NCBI RefSeq assembly: GCF_013267835.1
Contig: NZ_CP053939.1
Span: 1,674,001 to 1,738,000, forward strand
Source: Neisseria mucosa
Lineage (GTDB): Bacteria; Pseudomonadota; Gammaproteobacteria; Burkholderiales; Neisseriaceae
Reading direction: 5' to 3'
DNA: 64,000 nt
Below are positions 16,477 through 27,054 of this stretch, piece after piece; the first letter of the stretch is position 1, and the number at the start of each line of letters is the position of its first letter. The position numbers and the translations under genes were made by a program. The notes under the pieces were generated by a model that made no database searches, had not been told where the DNA came from, and saw only the letters and a list, made by a program, of their open reading frames with translations.

Positions 16477-16505
16477 GGGAAACCCTTACATAATAAGGGT
16501 TTCCC
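16477..16505. terminator. Perfect 12-bp hairpin between cas2 and the array
   Basis: GGGAAACCCTTA and TAAGGGTTTCCC with a 5-nt loop. On the minus strand it is followed by a T-rich stretch (GTTTTATTTTG), so it could end transcription of crRNAs read from the array toward cas2. Confidence 0.6.
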
Positions 16506-16513
16506 ATTGAGAC

Positions 16514-16614
16514 ATTGTAGCACTGCGAAATGAGAAAGGGAGCTACAACTATATCTCCCCATTGAACGAAACAATAAATTTGTAGTGTTGCAAAATAAAA
16601 TAGAGACTTCCTAA
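16514..16614 (-). CRISPR. Minimal type II-C array: one intact repeat, one spacer, one decayed repeat
   Basis: The 36-nt segment 16514-16549, read on the minus strand, begins GTTGTAGCTCCC and ends GTGCTACAAT: the N. meningitidis type II-C repeat, including the extended -10 element (TGCTACAAT) that lets each repeat drive its own crRNA. A spacer of about 30 nt follows (16550-16579). A second repeat (about 16579-16614) keeps roughly 22 of 36 bases; its promoter-like end has decayed. No further repeats before the rplQ terminator. Spacer target unknown. Confidence 0.9.
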
Positions 16615-16616
16615 AT

Positions 16617-16648
16617 GAAAAAAGCACTACCTAAATAGGTAGTGCTTT
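16617..16648 (-). terminator. Intrinsic terminator of the rplQ operon
   Basis: AAAGCACTACCT and AGGTAGTGCTTT with a 4-nt loop; on the minus strand a T-run follows. It abuts the decayed CRISPR repeat, so the array ends exactly where the ribosomal operon begins. Confidence 0.92.
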
Positions 16649-16661
16649 CATATTAATTTGC

Positions 16662-17036
16662 TTATTCAGCAGAATCAGCTGCTTTATCAACCAATTCAAC
16701 CAATGCCAAAGGAGCATTGTCGCCTTTACGGAAACCGTATTTCAGTACACGAACATAGCCGCCGTTACGAGCAGCAAAGCGTGGACCCAATTCGTCAAAC
16801 AATTTAACTACAACATCACGATCGCGAGTGCGGTCAAAAGCCAAACGACGGTTTGCCAAAGAAGGTTTTTTACCCAAGGTAATCAAGGGCTCAACTACGC
16901 GGCGCAATTCTTTTGCTTTAGGCAAAGTTGTCACGATGGTTTCGTGAGTCAACAAGGAATTCGCCATATTGCGCAGCATCGCAGCGCGGTGGCTGCTAGT
17001 ACGGTTTAATTTGCGGTTGCCATTACGATGACGCAT
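16662..17036 (-). CDS. rplQ: 50S ribosomal protein L17
   Basis: 124 residues, last gene of the alpha operon. L17 lines the polypeptide exit region of the large subunit. N-terminal block [20 protein letters not shown] and [19 protein letters not shown] are diagnostic. It follows rpoA by 24 bp. Confidence 0.97.
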   Translation of the reverse strand: MRHRNGNRKLNRTSSHRAAMLRNMANSLLTHETIVTTLPKAKELRRVVEPLITLGKKPSLANRRLAFDRTRDRDVVVKLFDELGPRFAARNGGYVRVLKYGFRKGDNAPLALVELVDKAADSAE

Positions 17037-17060
17037 GTCATTATCCTTTAATCTTCAAAC

Positions 17061-18047
17061 TTACGGCTTTTCTAAGCCTACAGGCGGCCAAGCTTCTAAT
17101 TTAGAACCTAATGTCAGACCTTTAGAGGCCAACACTTCTTTGATCTCATTCAAAGATTTACGACCCAAATTAGGGGTCTTGAGAAGCTCAGTTTCAGTAC
17201 GTTGAATCAAATCGCCAATATAGTAAATATCTTCAGCTTTCAGACAATTAGCTGAACGTACGGTTAATTCCAAATCATCCACAGGACGCAGCAAGATAGG
17301 ATCGATAGGAGGCGCTTTTTCTTCAACCTCTTCAACCGGAGTACCTTGCAGATCTGCAAAAATAGACATTTGGTCAATTAAGATACGTGCGGCACTACGT
17401 ACAGCTTCTTCTGGATCAATAGAACCATTGGTTTCAATATCCAAAACCAATTTATCCAAATCCGTACGTTGCTCTACGCGTGCAGGTTCAACTTCAAAGC
17501 TAACACGACTGATGGGCGAAAAGCTCGCATCCAACTGAATCGCACCAATCTGTTTGTTCTCATCACGCAATACGCGACGACCTGAAACAGATTGATAACC
17601 ACGACCTTGCTCTACTTTAATTTCCATGTCGATTTGACCATTGTCGGACAAGTGGCAAATAACATGTTCAGGATTGATGATTTCCACATCATGTGGCAAA
17701 TCAATATCACCGGCTACAACAGCACCGGCACCTGCTTTTTTCAAAGTCAACTGAACTTGATTACGACCGTGAAGCTTAAATACGATACCTTTGATATTCA
17801 AGAGAACGTCAACAACATCCTCTTGAACACCATCAATAGTAGAGTATTCGTGCAATACGCCTGAAATAACTACTTCAGTTGGGGCAAAGCCATTCATGGA
17901 TGACAGTAAGATACGACGCAAAGCATTACCTAAAGTATGACCAAAACCACGCTCAAATGGCTGCATAGACACCTTAGCTCGAGTAGAAGACAAGGTATCT
18001 ACATCGATTTGACGAGGTTTCAAAAATTCGGTTGTGCTATTTTGCAT
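17061..18047 (-). CDS. rpoA: RNA polymerase alpha subunit
   Basis: 328 residues, scaffold of RNA polymerase. N-terminal dimerisation domain with [20 protein letters not shown] (about 32-51); C-terminal domain binding UP elements and activators from about 245 ([39 protein letters not shown]). Between rpsD and rplQ, the usual alpha-operon place. Confidence 0.98.
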   Translation of the reverse strand: MQNSTTEFLKPRQIDVDTLSSTRAKVSMQPFERGFGHTLGNALRRILLSSMNGFAPTEVVISGVLHEYSTIDGVQEDVVDVLLNIKGIVFKLHGRNQVQLTLKKAGAGAVVAGDIDLPHDVEIINPEHVICHLSDNGQIDMEIKVEQGRGYQSVSGRRVLRDENKQIGAIQLDASFSPISRVSFEVEPARVEQRTDLDKLVLDIETNGSIDPEEAVRSAARILIDQMSIFADLQGTPVEEVEEKAPPIDPILLRPVDDLELTVRSANCLKAEDIYYIGDLIQRTETELLKTPNLGRKSLNEIKEVLASKGLTLGSKLEAWPPVGLEKP

Positions 18048-18072
18048 TTAACTGTCCCTCATTGAGCTAGCA

Positions 18073-18693
18073 TTATTTAGAGTAGAACTCTACCACCAGC
18101 TGTTCATTAATATCGCCAGACAATTCTGAGCGATCCGGCATATTTTTGAATACACCTTCCAATTTGTCGGCATCAACAGATACCCAGCTTGGCAAGCCAA
18201 TTTGAGTAGCCAAGCTCAATGCCTCTTGGATACGCACTTGTTTCTTAGCTTTTTCACGAACAGCTACAACATCGCCTGCTTTAACTTGGAAAGAAGGGAT
18301 ATTAACAACCTGACCGTTTACAACGATAGCTTTATGAGAAACCAATTGACGTGCTTCAGCGCGAGTAGAGCCAAAACCCATACGATAAACGACATTGTCC
18401 AAACGGGACTCCAGCAATTGCAACAGCAATTCACCGGTAGAACCTTTACGACGATCAGCTTCCGCAAAATAACGACGGAATTGGCGTTCTAACACGCCAT
18501 AAATACGACGGATTTTTTGTTTTTCACGCAATTGCAAACCGTAGTCTGACAAACGTGGTTTTTTCGCACCGTGCTGACCAGGTGCAGAATCCATTTTACA
18601 TTTTGAATCCAAAGAGCGACGTGCGCTCTTCAAAAACAGATCCGTACCTTCGCGACGTGCTAATTTACATTTAGGGCCAATATAACGTGCCAT
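18073..18693 (-). CDS. rpsD: 30S ribosomal protein S4
   Basis: 206 residues. Primary 16S rRNA-binding protein and, in enterobacteria, translational repressor of the alpha operon. RNA-binding S4 domain around [21 protein letters not shown]-terminus [19 protein letters not shown]. No zinc-binding cysteine cluster, so the C-minus form. Confidence 0.97.
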   Translation of the reverse strand: MARYIGPKCKLARREGTDLFLKSARRSLDSKCKMDSAPGQHGAKKPRLSDYGLQLREKQKIRRIYGVLERQFRRYFAEADRRKGSTGELLLQLLESRLDNVVYRMGFGSTRAEARQLVSHKAIVVNGQVVNIPSFQVKAGDVVAVREKAKKQVRIQEALSLATQIGLPSWVSVDADKLEGVFKNMPDRSELSGDINEQLVVEFYSK

Positions 18694-18712
18694 GTTTTAA
18701 ATCACTCCAATA

Positions 18713-19108
18713 TTAAATACGACGTTTTTTAGGCGGACGGCAACCGTTATGAGGCAACGGGGTAACGTCAGTAATGCTGGTAATCTTGAAACCAAGAGCG
18801 TTTAAAGCACGTACAGAAGATTCGCGACCAGGGCCAGGGCCTTTAATGCGGACTTCTAAATTTTTAACGCCATACTCTTGGGCAACTTTACCAGCTGCTT
18901 CTGCTGCAACTTGTGCTGCAAATGGTGTACTTTTACGAGAACCTTTAAAACCAGCGCCGCCAGAGGTAGCCCAAGACAATGCATTGCCTTGACGGTCAGT
19001 GATTGTAATGATGGTATTGTTGAAAGATGCATGAACGTGCACAATACCTTCGCTTACGGTTTTACGTACTTTTTTACGTACACGCGAAGCTGTGTTTGCT
19101 TTAGCCAT
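18713..19108 (-). CDS. rpsK: 30S ribosomal protein S11
   Basis: 131 residues; binds the platform near the mRNA exit. Diagnostic stretches [33 protein letters not shown] and the basic tail [13 protein letters not shown]. Confidence 0.97.
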
Positions 19109-19127
19109 TAATCAAATTCCTTAAAAT

Positions 19128-19490
19128 TTATTTCTTACCGGCAATCGCTTTGCGCGGACCTTTACGGGTACGGGCATTTGTGCGAGTGCGTTGACCACGA
19201 CAAGGCAAGCCACGACGATGACGGAAGCCACGATAGCAACCCATATCCATCAGTCGTTTAATGCTCATCGTTACTTCACGACGCAAATCACCTTCAACTT
19301 CATATTTAGCAACTTGCTCACGCAAAGCGTCTAATTGAGCCTCGTCCAAATCTTTTGCTTTAGTAGTAGGAGCAATATTTGCTGCCTCACAAATCAATTT
19401 AGCACGAGTCGCACCAATACCATAAATAGCCTGAAGACCAATTACGATATGGGCATTATTAGGGATATTTACCCCTGCAATACGAGCCAT
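19128..19490 (-). CDS. rpsM: 30S ribosomal protein S13
   Basis: 120 residues; head protein contacting the large subunit and tRNAs. [20 protein letters not shown] and the basic tail [20 protein letters not shown]. Starts the alpha-operon part (rpsM-rpsK-rpsD-rpoA-rplQ) after rpmJ. Confidence 0.97.
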   Translation of the reverse strand: MARIAGVNIPNNAHIVIGLQAIYGIGATRAKLICEAANIAPTTKAKDLDEAQLDALREQVAKYEVEGDLRREVTMSIKRLMDMGCYRGFRHRRGLPCRGQRTRTNARTRKGPRKAIAGKK

Positions 19491-19557
19491 ATTTTTTCCT
19501 TTTTAGGGCAAAGTATGTCACTATACCACAAAATCAAGAGTTAAGAAAACTAACTTC

Positions 19558-19671
19558 TTAGCCTTGACGTTGTTTGTGACGTGGGTCAGTACAAATTACG
19601 CGAACTACACGATTACGACGAATAATCTTGCAATTGCGACAAATTTTCTTTACAGAAGGTTGTACACGCAT
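19558..19671 (-). CDS. rpmJ: 50S ribosomal protein L36
   Basis: A 37-residue protein beginning [20 protein letters not shown] and ending [11 protein letters not shown]. It keeps the zinc ribbon (CRNC ... C ... H), the C-plus form. Between infA and rpsM. Confidence 0.95.
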   Translation of the reverse strand: MRVQPSVKKICRNCKIIRRNRVVRVICTDPRHKQRQG

Positions 19672-19689
19672 TTTATTTCCTTTTATCGT

Positions 19690-19908
19690 TTATCTTGCTC
19701 GGAAAACAATCCGAGCACGGGTTAAATCATAAGGAGTTAGTTCAACTGTTACCTTATCACCTGGAGAAATACGGATATAGTGCATTCGCATTTTTCCAGA
19801 GATATGACCAAGTACTACATGATCATTTTCCAGTTTTACTTTAAACGTTGCATTGGGCAAAGTCTCAAGGATTTCACCCTGCATCTGTATGGTATCTTCT
19901 TTAGCCAT
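19690..19908 (-). CDS. infA: Translation initiation factor IF-1
   Basis: 72-residue OB-fold protein that occupies the ribosomal A site during initiation. [20 protein letters not shown] and [20 protein letters not shown] are typical. Lies 4 bp after secY in transcription order, an arrangement found in many beta-proteobacteria. Confidence 0.97.
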   Translation of the reverse strand: MAKEDTIQMQGEILETLPNATFKVKLENDHVVLGHISGKMRMHYIRISPGDKVTVELTPYDLTRARIVFRAR

Positions 19909-19912
19909 AAGC

Positions 19913-21226
19913 CTACTTACGTGATAAAGATTTCATATCTGGACGACTCATCAAATCTTCATACTGACTACTCATTACGTAGGAATTGATTTGCGTCCTA
20001 AAATCCATTGTAACGACAACCAAGATAAGCAAAGACGTTCCGCCTAAATAGAAAGGCACATTCAATGCTGTCGTTAAAAATTCAGGTATTAGACAGATTG
20101 TAGTGATATACAAAGCACCAAATAATGTCAGTCTCAGTACAACTTTTTCCAAATATCTAGAGGTTTGCTCACCTGGGCGAATACCAGGTACAAATGCACC
20201 ACTTTTCTTCAAATTCTCAGCCATTTCTTTGGGGCTAAATACTAAAGCAGTATAGAAATAGCAGAAGAAAATAATAGTTGTTGCAAATAATACAATATAC
20301 AAAGGTTGCCCATGTTGCAGCATTGCAGCAACCTTGTGAAGAATAGAATTCGTACTATTTGAACCAAACCAACCTAAAAGAGTAGATGGAAAAAGGATAA
20401 TACTGGAAGCAAAAATAGGAGGAATAACACCGGCCATATTTAGCTTGAACGGCATATGAATGCTTTGTCCTGGCATCATTCCAGAGCCAAATTGCCTTTT
20501 AGCATAATGCACAGGAACCTTACGCTGAGCACTTTCAAAATATACTACAGCATAGACCAACAGCAAAATACCAATAACAATGGATACTGCCATTAACATA
20601 CTCATAGAGCCTTGTTCAGTCAAAGTCAACAACCGAACAATACCAGATGGAATACCCGATACAATACCTGCTGTAATAATTAAGGAAATACCATTACCGA
20701 TACCACGCTCGGTAATCTGCTCCCCCAACCACATCAAAAACATCGTACCTGTAACCAAACAGACTACTGTAGAAATATGAAACTCAAGCGAACTTGTTAC
20801 AACAACTCCTTGTTGATAAACAAATGTTGCAACACCAAAGCTTTGTAATACAGCCAATAATACCGTCCCATACCTAGTATATTTCGTAATTATTTTCCGA
20901 CCAGCCTCACCTTCCTTTTTTAAAGCTTTTAAAGAAGGAATGATCTCCGAAGCAAGCTGAACAATAATCGACGATGAAATATAAGGCATGATACCGATTG
21001 CAAATATACTAAAGCGCTCCAACGAACCACCCGAGAACATATTTAACATTCCGAATATGCCGTTTGCAGCGCCTTCGTATAACTTAGCTAATGCAACAGC
21101 ATCTACGCCCGGTACCGGTATATGAGCACCAATACGGAAAACGACTAAAGCTCCTAATAGAAACACTAGACGTTTTTTCAGATCTCCAAATTTGGATAAT
21201 CCTGATAAAGATTGTTGATTAGCCAC
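19913..21226 (-). CDS. secY: Protein translocase subunit SecY
   Basis: 437 residues, the channel of the Sec translocon with ten membrane helices. The plug and first helix region ([20 protein letters not shown]), [17 protein letters not shown] and [20 protein letters not shown] (the cytoplasmic loop that meets SecA and the ribosome) are clear. Its partner SecE is at 46903. Confidence 0.97.
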   Translation of the reverse strand: MANQQSLSGLSKFGDLKKRLVFLLGALVVFRIGAHIPVPGVDAVALAKLYEGAANGIFGMLNMFSGGSLERFSIFAIGIMPYISSSIIVQLASEIIPSLKALKKEGEAGRKIITKYTRYGTVLLAVLQSFGVATFVYQQGVVVTSSLEFHISTVVCLVTGTMFLMWLGEQITERGIGNGISLIITAGIVSGIPSGIVRLLTLTEQGSMSMLMAVSIVIGILLLVYAVVYFESAQRKVPVHYAKRQFGSGMMPGQSIHMPFKLNMAGVIPPIFASSIILFPSTLLGWFGSNSTNSILHKVAAMLQHGQPLYIVLFATTIIFFCYFYTALVFSPKEMAENLKKSGAFVPGIRPGEQTSRYLEKVVLRLTLFGALYITTICLIPEFLTTALNVPFYLGGTSLLILVVVTMDFRTQINSYVMSSQYEDLMSRPDMKSLSRK

Positions 21227-21239
21227 TATAGTGCAAGCC

Positions 21240-21674
21240 TTATTCTTCTACTTTGCCACCAGCAGCTTCAATTGCAGCTTTAGCACCTTTAGTAGCTTTT
21301 ACACCTTTCAAGGTAACCGCTTTTGAAATTTCACCAGAAGCAATAACTTTTACATTAGAAGCAGTCGCAGGAATCAGACCAGCTTGTTTAAGAACCAAAA
21401 CATCAATTTCGTTTACAGCAATCAGATTCAACTCACTCAAACGAACTTCAGCATTAGCGGCAGCAGTCAAAGATTTGAAACCACGCTTAGGCAGGCGGCG
21501 TTGCAAAGGCATTTGACCACCTTCAAAACCTACCTTGTGGAAACCGCCAGCACGGCTTTTTTGACCTTTATGGCCACGACCACCTGTCTTACCCAGGCCA
21601 CTACCAATACCACGGCCTACACGACGACTAGCGTGAGTAGCACCCTCAGCAGGTTGAATAGTATTCAAAAACAT
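21240..21674 (-). CDS. rplO: 50S ribosomal protein L15
   Basis: 144 residues; glycine/lysine-rich N-terminal extension ([20 protein letters not shown]) threads into 23S rRNA. Precedes secY. Confidence 0.97.
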   Translation of the reverse strand: MFLNTIQPAEGATHASRRVGRGIGSGLGKTGGRGHKGQKSRAGGFHKVGFEGGQMPLQRRLPKRGFKSLTAAANAEVRLSELNLIAVNEIDVLVLKQAGLIPATASNVKVIASGEISKAVTLKGVKATKGAKAAIEAAGGKVEE

Positions 21675-21675
21675 A

Positions 21676-21861
21676 TTAAGACTCCACTTTCAACAAGTAG
21701 CTGATTTTATTGATCATACCACGGTTTTCAGGGGTATCCAAAACCTCTACTGTATGCTCACGGCGACGCAAACCTAAGCCACGAGCACAAGCACGATGAG
21801 ATTCAATTGTACCGATCAGGCTCTTAACCAATGTAACTTTAATCTTTTTTTGCTCAGTCAT
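21676..21861 (-). CDS. rpmD: 50S ribosomal protein L30
   Basis: 61 residues, [20 protein letters not shown] and [20 protein letters not shown]. Its start overlaps the end of rpsE by 8 bp, suggesting translational coupling. Confidence 0.96.
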   Translation of the reverse strand: MTEQKKIKVTLVKSLIGTIESHRACARGLGLRRREHTVEVLDTPENRGMINKISYLLKVES

Positions 21862-22372
21862 GGTTAGCTCCCAAAATATCTTCTACTGTCAAGCCACGTT
21901 TAGCAGCAATATCAGCAGGGGTATACAGTTTAGACAAACCGTCTAATGTAGCACGTACAATATTGTAAGGGTTAGTGGAACCATGCACTTTAGCTGAGAT
22001 ATTATGTATACCCATAGCATCAAATACTAAACGCATTGGACCACCAGCTTTTACACCGCTACCTTCTTTAGCAGGTTGCATAAATACTTTAGTAGCGCCA
22101 TGACGACCAATAACTTCATGATGAATAGTACCATTTTTCAAAGGTACTTTAATCATAGAGCGGCGTGCTTGATCCATTGCTTTTTGAACAGCAACTGGCA
22201 CTTCTTTTGATTTACCCTTACCCATACCGATGCGACCATCACCATCACCAACAACAGTCAGTGCAGAGAAAGCCATGATACGGCCACCTTTAACTACTTT
22301 AGTCACGCGATTAACTGCGACCATCTTTTCAATCAGGCCGTCACCGCGTTCTTCAATTTCATGTTTTGCCAT
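21854..22372 (-). CDS. rpsE: 30S ribosomal protein S5
   Basis: 172 residues; decoding-centre protein. The spectinomycin loop [12 protein letters not shown] has wild-type Thr24 and Lys28. [20 protein letters not shown] is the family block. Confidence 0.97.
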   Translation of the reverse strand: MAKHEIEERGDGLIEKMVAVNRVTKVVKGGRIMAFSALTVVGDGDGRIGMGKGKSKEVPVAVQKAMDQARRSMIKVPLKNGTIHHEVIGRHGATKVFMQPAKEGSGVKAGGPMRLVFDAMGIHNISAKVHGSTNPYNIVRATLDGLSKLYTPADIAAKRGLTVEDILGANHD

Positions 22373-22389
22373 CTGAAAGTCTCCAAATA

Positions 22390-22743
22390 TTAGAAGCTTA
22401 AACCATTTTCACGTGCAGCTTCAGCCAAAGCTTTCACACGACCGTGATATTGGAAACCTGAACGGTCAAAAGCAACTTTTTCAACACCTACTGCTTTAGC
22501 TTTTTCAGCAATACGCTTACCAACTACAGCTGCTGCTTCAACGTTGCTACCTGATTTCAGGCTACTACGTACTTCAGCTTCCAATGTAGAGGCTTGAGCC
22601 AATACTTTATCACCTTCAGCACTAATTACTTGAGCATAAATATGATTATTGCTGCGGAACACACATAATCTTACCATTTTCAAGTCCGCAATACGCGCAC
22701 GGGTTTTGCGTGCACGACGGAGTCGGGTTGTATGTTTATCCAT
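22390..22743 (-). CDS. rplR: 50S ribosomal protein L18
   Basis: 117 residues; binds 5S r[22 protein letters not shown] and the end [20 protein letters not shown] identify it. Confidence 0.97.
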   Translation of the reverse strand: MDKHTTRLRRARKTRARIADLKMVRLCVFRSNNHIYAQVISAEGDKVLAQASTLEAEVRSSLKSGSNVEAAAVVGKRIAEKAKAVGVEKVAFDRSGFQYHGRVKALAEAARENGLSF

Positions 22744-22756
22744 TAGTGAACCTCAA

Positions 22757-23290
22757 TTATTTTTTCTTGGCTTCTTTCATCACTACTACTTCACCTACAT
22801 AACGAACACCTTTGCCTTTATAAGGCTCAGGAGAACGGAATGCACGAATTTCAGCAGCGACTTGGCCAACCACTTGTTTATCTGCACCAGTCAAAACGAT
22901 TTCTGTTTGGCTAGGAGTTTGAACAGAAACACCTTCAGGCATTTCATATACGATTGGATGAGAGAAACCCAAAGATAAGTTCAAAACTTTGCCTTGCGCT
23001 TGGGCACGATAACCCACACCAATCAATTGAAGTTTTTTCTCAAAACCTTCAGAAACACCCTTAACCATGTTATTAACCAATGCACGAGCAGTACCAGACA
23101 TAGCATTAGCCTGTTTACTGTCATTTTTTGCAGCAAAAGTCAATTTACCATCGTTTAGTTCAATAGCAACATCGGAATGCAAAGGAAAGGACAATTCGCC
23201 ATGTTTACCTTTGATTACCAATGCATCTGTTCCGAATTTTACTTCTACACCAGCAGGAACAGTCACTGGGTTTTTTGCGACGCGTGACAT
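22757..23290 (-). CDS. rplF: 50S ribosomal protein L6
   Basis: 177 residues; two repeated alpha/beta domains near the factor-binding site. [20 protein letters not shown] and [20 protein letters not shown] are diagnostic. Confidence 0.97.
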   Translation of the reverse strand: MSRVAKNPVTVPAGVEVKFGTDALVIKGKHGELSFPLHSDVAIELNDGKLTFAAKNDSKQANAMSGTARALVNNMVKGVSEGFEKKLQLIGVGYRAQAQGKVLNLSLGFSHPIVYEMPEGVSVQTPSQTEIVLTGADKQVVGQVAAEIRAFRSPEPYKGKGVRYVGEVVVMKEAKKK

Positions 23291-23303
23291 TTACATTTCT
23301 CCA

Positions 23304-23696
23304 CTAGGCTACGATGCACAACAACTCACCACCAACACCCTCAGAACGGGCTTTGCGATCAGTCATCACACCTTTAGAAGTACTAACAATAGCAACACCC
23401 AAGCCATTCATTACGCTAGGGATCTCGCTTGATGCTTTGTAAATACGCAAACCAGGACGTGAAACACGTTTAATTTGCTCAATCACAGGGCGACCTGCAT
23501 AGTATTTCAATTGAATTTCCAATACCGGTTTTGCATCAGCAGAAACCGTAAAATCCTCGATATAGCCTTCATCTTTCAGAACTTTTGCAATTGCACATTT
23601 CAATTTTGAAGAAGGCATGGCAACAGTTGCTTTATTAGCACGTTGCGCATTGCGAATACGAGTCAACATATCGGAAATAGGATCATGCATACTCAT
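23304..23696 (-). CDS. rpsH: 30S ribosomal protein S8
   Basis: 130 residues; primary 16S binder and, in E. coli, repressor of spc-operon translation. [20 protein letters not shown] and [20 protein letters not shown]. Confidence 0.97.
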   Translation of the reverse strand: MSMHDPISDMLTRIRNAQRANKATVAMPSSKLKCAIAKVLKDEGYIEDFTVSADAKPVLEIQLKYYAGRPVIEQIKRVSRPGLRIYKASSEIPSVMNGLGVAIVSTSKGVMTDRKARSEGVGGELLCIVA

Positions 23697-23710
23697 TATT
23701 TATACTCCTA

Positions 23711-24016
23711 TTACCAGCTAGCTTTAACAACACCAGGAATCTCGCCACGCATAGCGATTTCACGGATTTTAATACGACCCAAACCAAATTTACGGAAAGT
23801 GCCACGAGGACGACCTGTTAAAGCACAACGACGACGTTGACGTACAGGTGCTGCATTACGCGGAATGGATTGAAATTTCAAACGTGCTTCAAAGCGTTCT
23901 TCTTCAGTCGCATTAGCATCATTAATAACAGCGAAAATTGCCTCACGTTTAGCTGCAAACTTTTTCGCCAATGCTTGACGTTTCAGCTCACGATTAATAA
24001 GTGCTTTCTTAGCCAT
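23711..24016 (-). CDS. rpsN: 30S ribosomal protein S14
   Basis: 101 residues, the long zinc-independent form (no CxxC pairs). [20 protein letters not shown] and the basic [20 protein letters not shown]. Confidence 0.97.
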   Translation of the reverse strand: MAKKALINRELKRQALAKKFAAKREAIFAVINDANATEEERFEARLKFQSIPRNAAPVRQRRRCALTGRPRGTFRKFGLGRIKIREIAMRGEIPGVVKASW

Positions 24017-24018
24017 GA

Positions 24019-24558
24019 TTATCCTTTAAACGGAAACTTGAACAGTGACAACAAAGCTTTCGCTTCTTCATCAGTTTTTGCAGTAGTTGTAATAGTAATA
24101 TTCAAACCACGCAAAGCATCAATTTTATCGTATTCAATTTCCGGGAAAATAATTTGCTCACGAACACCCATATTGTAATTGCCACGACCATCAAATGATT
24201 TACCGCTTACACCGCGGAAGTCACGTACGCGAGGCAATGCAATAGTAATCAAACGATCTAAGAATTCAAACATTTGATCACGACGCAATGTTACTTTGCA
24301 ACCAACTGGATAGTTATCACGGATTTTGAAACCTGCGATAGATTTACGAGCAACAGTAACAACTGGTTTTTGACCAGCAATTTTCTCTAAATCAGAAACA
24401 GCGTGCTCCATAACTTTTTTATCAGCAACAGCTTCACCCACACCCATATTCAAGGTGATTTTCTCAATACGTGGAACTTCCATTACTGATTTGTAACCAA
24501 ATTGTTTAACCAATTCAGGAACAACTGTATCTTTATAAAACTCTCTCAAACGAGCCAT
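24019..24558 (-). CDS. rplE: 50S ribosomal protein L5
   Basis: 179 residues; 5S rRNA binder at the central protuberance. [18 protein letters not shown] and [20 protein letters not shown]. Confidence 0.97.
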   Translation of the reverse strand: MARLREFYKDTVVPELVKQFGYKSVMEVPRIEKITLNMGVGEAVADKKVMEHAVSDLEKIAGQKPVVTVARKSIAGFKIRDNYPVGCKVTLRRDQMFEFLDRLITIALPRVRDFRGVSGKSFDGRGNYNMGVREQIIFPEIEYDKIDALRGLNITITTTAKTDEEAKALLSLFKFPFKG

Positions 24559-24567
24559 GTTATCTCC

Positions 24568-24891
24568 TTATGCTCCAATGATAGAGCCATTTGATTTGAA
24601 GAAACGAACGCGTTTAACTTTGCCTTCATTTTCAATCAGCTTAATACCAACACGGTCTGCTTTATTAGTTTCCGGATTCAGGATTGCAATATTAGAAATA
24701 TCCAAAGGCATTTCTTTAGTAATAATGCCACCCTCAATACCACGCATTGGATTAGGTTTTTGATGGCGTTTCACAACATTCACACCTTCAACAACAACTT
24801 TATCACCCAACACTCGAACTACTTGACCTTGCTTACCTTTATCTTTACCGGTAATCACTACAACCTGATCGCCTTTAATGATTTTATTCAT
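24568..24891 (-). CDS. rplX: 50S ribosomal protein L24
   Basis: 107 residues; assembly initiator with a KOW motif ([20 protein letters not shown]). Confidence 0.97.
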   Translation of the reverse strand: MNKIIKGDQVVVITGKDKGKQGQVVRVLGDKVVVEGVNVVKRHQKPNPMRGIEGGIITKEMPLDISNIAILNPETNKADRVGIKLIENEGKVKRVRFFKSNGSIIGA

Positions 24892-24902
24892 CGCGCTATT
24901 CC

Positions 24903-25271
24903 TTATAATACTTCAGGCGCCAATGAAACGATTTTCATAAATCGCTCAGTACGCAATTCACGGGTTACCGGGCCAAAAATACGAGTACCCAGAGGTTCAA
25001 GTTTATTATTTAATAACACAGCAGCGTTGTTATCAAATTTAATTAGCGCACCATCAGGACGACGCACACCCTTAGCAGTACGAACAACTACCGCATTGTA
25101 TACATCACCTTTTTTGACACGACCACGTGGGGCTGCATCTTTAACTGCAACTTTAATAATATCGCCAACAGAAGCGTAGCGACGCTTAGATCCGCCTAAT
25201 ACCTTGATACACATCACGCGACGCGCACCAGAGTTATCAGCCACATCTAAGATGGTCTGCATTTGAATCAT
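24903..25271 (-). CDS. rplN: 50S ribosomal protein L14
   Basis: 122 residues; subunit-interface protein. [20 protein letters not shown] and [20 protein letters not shown]. In E. coli this gene opens the spc operon; here too a 227-bp gap precedes it. Confidence 0.97.
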   Translation of the reverse strand: MIQMQTILDVADNSGARRVMCIKVLGGSKRRYASVGDIIKVAVKDAAPRGRVKKGDVYNAVVVRTAKGVRRPDGALIKFDNNAAVLLNNKLEPLGTRIFGPVTRELRTERFMKIVSLAPEVL

Positions 25272-25498
25272 ATTAGTACCTTTAAATTAACCAACTTAAT
25301 TTACCACTTTCATATAACTCGCACCTTACTTTAAGCTGCTTATTAAATGAAACCATCACGGTTCTAGTAAACCAGTCTTGGATCCCGAAGGGAGAGAAAC
25401 TTCCATAAGAAGCTGGAAGATAAGAAACGAAGTTTACACGCAAATTAATTTTGCTGCAAGACTTCGTTTCTTATTAAGCTGCATTACTGTATTTTAAA
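25272..25498 (-). promoter_or_regulatory. Structured 227-bp gap between rpsQ and rplN
   Basis: No gene. On the minus strand a 13-bp inverted repeat (25421-25433 with 25461-25473: TAAGAAACGAAGT/ACTTCGTTTCTTA) lies 26 bp after rpsQ. It corresponds to the S10/spc operon boundary in E. coli, so it may hold an operon end, a new promoter or a ribosomal-protein binding leader. No T-run follows the stem and no clear -35/-10 pair was found. Confidence 0.5.
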
Positions 25499-25762
25499 TC
25501 AAACAGTACGTGCTTTCTCAACCAATTCTTTGACAACCCAAGACTTGGTTTTTGACAAAGGACGAGATTCCTCGATTACCACTACGTCACCGATGCCATA
25601 TTGATTACTTTCATCATGTGCATGGATTTTAGTTGATAAACGAATGATTTTACCGTACAGAGGGTGTTTAACTTTACGCTCAACCAATACTGTAACAGTT
25701 TTGTCCATTTTGTCGCTTACCACTTTGCCTTGCAAAGTACGAACATTTTTAGCTTCGCTCAT
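25499..25762 (-). CDS. rpsQ: 30S ribosomal protein S17
   Basis: 87 residues; OB-fold 16S rRNA binder. [20 protein letters not shown] and [20 protein letters not shown]. Its first base overlaps the rpmC stop. Confidence 0.97.
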   Translation of the reverse strand: MSEAKNVRTLQGKVVSDKMDKTVTVLVERKVKHPLYGKIIRLSTKIHAHDESNQYGIGDVVVIEESRPLSKTKSWVVKELVEKARTV

Positions 25763-25953
25763 TACTTAGCACCTTTTTCAGTTAAAATGGTTTTAATACG
25801 AGCAATATCGCGACGTACACGTTTCAACTCGCTAGATTTACCCAACTGACCGGTTGCATTTTGCATGCGCAAGCCAAACTGAGCTTTCAACAAGTCCAAC
25901 AAATCAGAGTTTAATTGCTCAATAGATTTGTCTTTCAATTCATTTGCTTTCAT
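25762..25953 (-). CDS. rpmC: 50S ribosomal protein L29
   Basis: 63 residues, helical hairpin near the exit tunnel: [20 protein letters not shown] and [18 protein letters not shown]. Stop and start codons overlap both neighbours by one base. Confidence 0.97.
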   Translation of the reverse strand: MKANELKDKSIEQLNSDLLDLLKAQFGLRMQNATGQLGKSSELKRVRRDIARIKTILTEKGAK

Positions 25954-26369
25954 TATTGACCCACCTGTCTTACCACAAAGGTTGTAGGAATAGGCAATTT
26001 GGCAGCGGCCAATTCAAATGCTTCACGAGCCAAAGACTCAGGAACACCGTCCATTTCGTACAATACTTTGCCTGGTTTAATTTCAGCAATGTAATATTCC
26101 ACATTACCTTTACCGCCACCCATACGAACCTGGATAGGTTTCTCAGTAATTGGTTTATCAGGGAATACACGAATCCAAATGCGACCGCCACGTTTAATAT
26201 GACGAGTCATAGTACGACGAGCAGCTTCGATTTGGCGGGCAGTCAAACGACCACGGCCTACGGCTTTCAAACCGAACTCACCGAAACTTACTTTGTTACC
26301 GCGAGTAGCAATACCGGTGTTACGACCTTTTTGTTGCTTGCGATATTTCAGTCTAGTTGGCTGCAGCAT
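25953..26369 (-). CDS. rplP: 50S ribosomal protein L16
   Basis: 138 residues from the conserved start [19 protein letters not shown]; the frame extends 11 codons further upstream into rpsC but family length supports 26369. Binds near the A-site tRNA. Overlaps rpsC by 17 bp. Confidence 0.96.
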   Translation of the reverse strand: MLQPTRLKYRKQQKGRNTGIATRGNKVSFGEFGLKAVGRGRLTARQIEAARRTMTRHIKRGGRIWIRVFPDKPITEKPIQVRMGGGKGNVEYYIAEIKPGKVLYEMDGVPESLAREAFELAAAKLPIPTTFVVRQVGQ

Positions 26370-27045
26370 TACGTCCACCTGCCTTTCTTTGTTTCTTCTC
26401 ATGCTCAGGTTTAGAAGATTTAATATTACCTTCTGTATAAACCCAAACTTTCAGACCCAGTACACCATAAGTAGTGTGCGCTTCGCTAGTTGCATAATCT
26501 ACGTTCGCACGCAAAGTATGCAAAGGTACGCGACCTTCACGGTACCATTCGCTACGAGCGATATCAGCACCATTCAGACGGCCTGAAGTCATGATCTTGA
26601 TGCCTTTGGCACCAGAACGCATTGCATTTTGCATTGCACGTTTCATTGCACGACGGAATTGGACGCGTTTTTCAAGTTGCTGAGCAATACCATCAGCAAT
26701 AATTTGCGCATCCAACTCAGGACGGCGAATCTCTTCAATATTTACATGAACTGGCACACCCATCAGAGCTTGCAAGTCACGTTTCAAGATTTCGATATCC
26801 TCACCTTTTTTACCAATAACCACACCTGGACGAGCAGAGTGGATAGTGATACGTGCAGATTTAGCAGGACGTTCGATTACTACGCGACCAACTGAAGCAT
26901 TTGCCAATTTTTTGCGCAAGTAATTACGAACATCAATATCTTGTTTCAAAACAGTTGAAAAGTCGGTGCTTTTAGCAAACCATTTTGAAGCCCAGTCTTT
27001 AGTTACCGCCAGGCGAAAGCCTGTAGGGTTAATCTTTTGTCCCAT
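26353..27045 (-). CDS. rpsC: 30S ribosomal protein S3
   Basis: 230 residues; mRNA-entry protein with a KH domain ([19 protein letters not shown]). N-terminus [18 protein letters not shown]. The C-terminal tail is basic ([15 protein letters not shown]). Confidence 0.97.
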   Translation of the reverse strand: MGQKINPTGFRLAVTKDWASKWFAKSTDFSTVLKQDIDVRNYLRKKLANASVGRVVIERPAKSARITIHSARPGVVIGKKGEDIEILKRDLQALMGVPVHVNIEEIRRPELDAQIIADGIAQQLEKRVQFRRAMKRAMQNAMRSGAKGIKIMTSGRLNGADIARSEWYREGRVPLHTLRANVDYATSEAHTTYGVLGLKVWVYTEGNIKSSKPEHEKKQRKAGGRNAAAN

Positions 27046-27054
27046 AGCTTTTCC

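Noticed and set aside
16442-16627. 61-codon minus-strand frame across the CRISPR repeat
   Set aside because: It runs through the hairpin, repeat and spacer; no ribosome binding site and no family resemblance.
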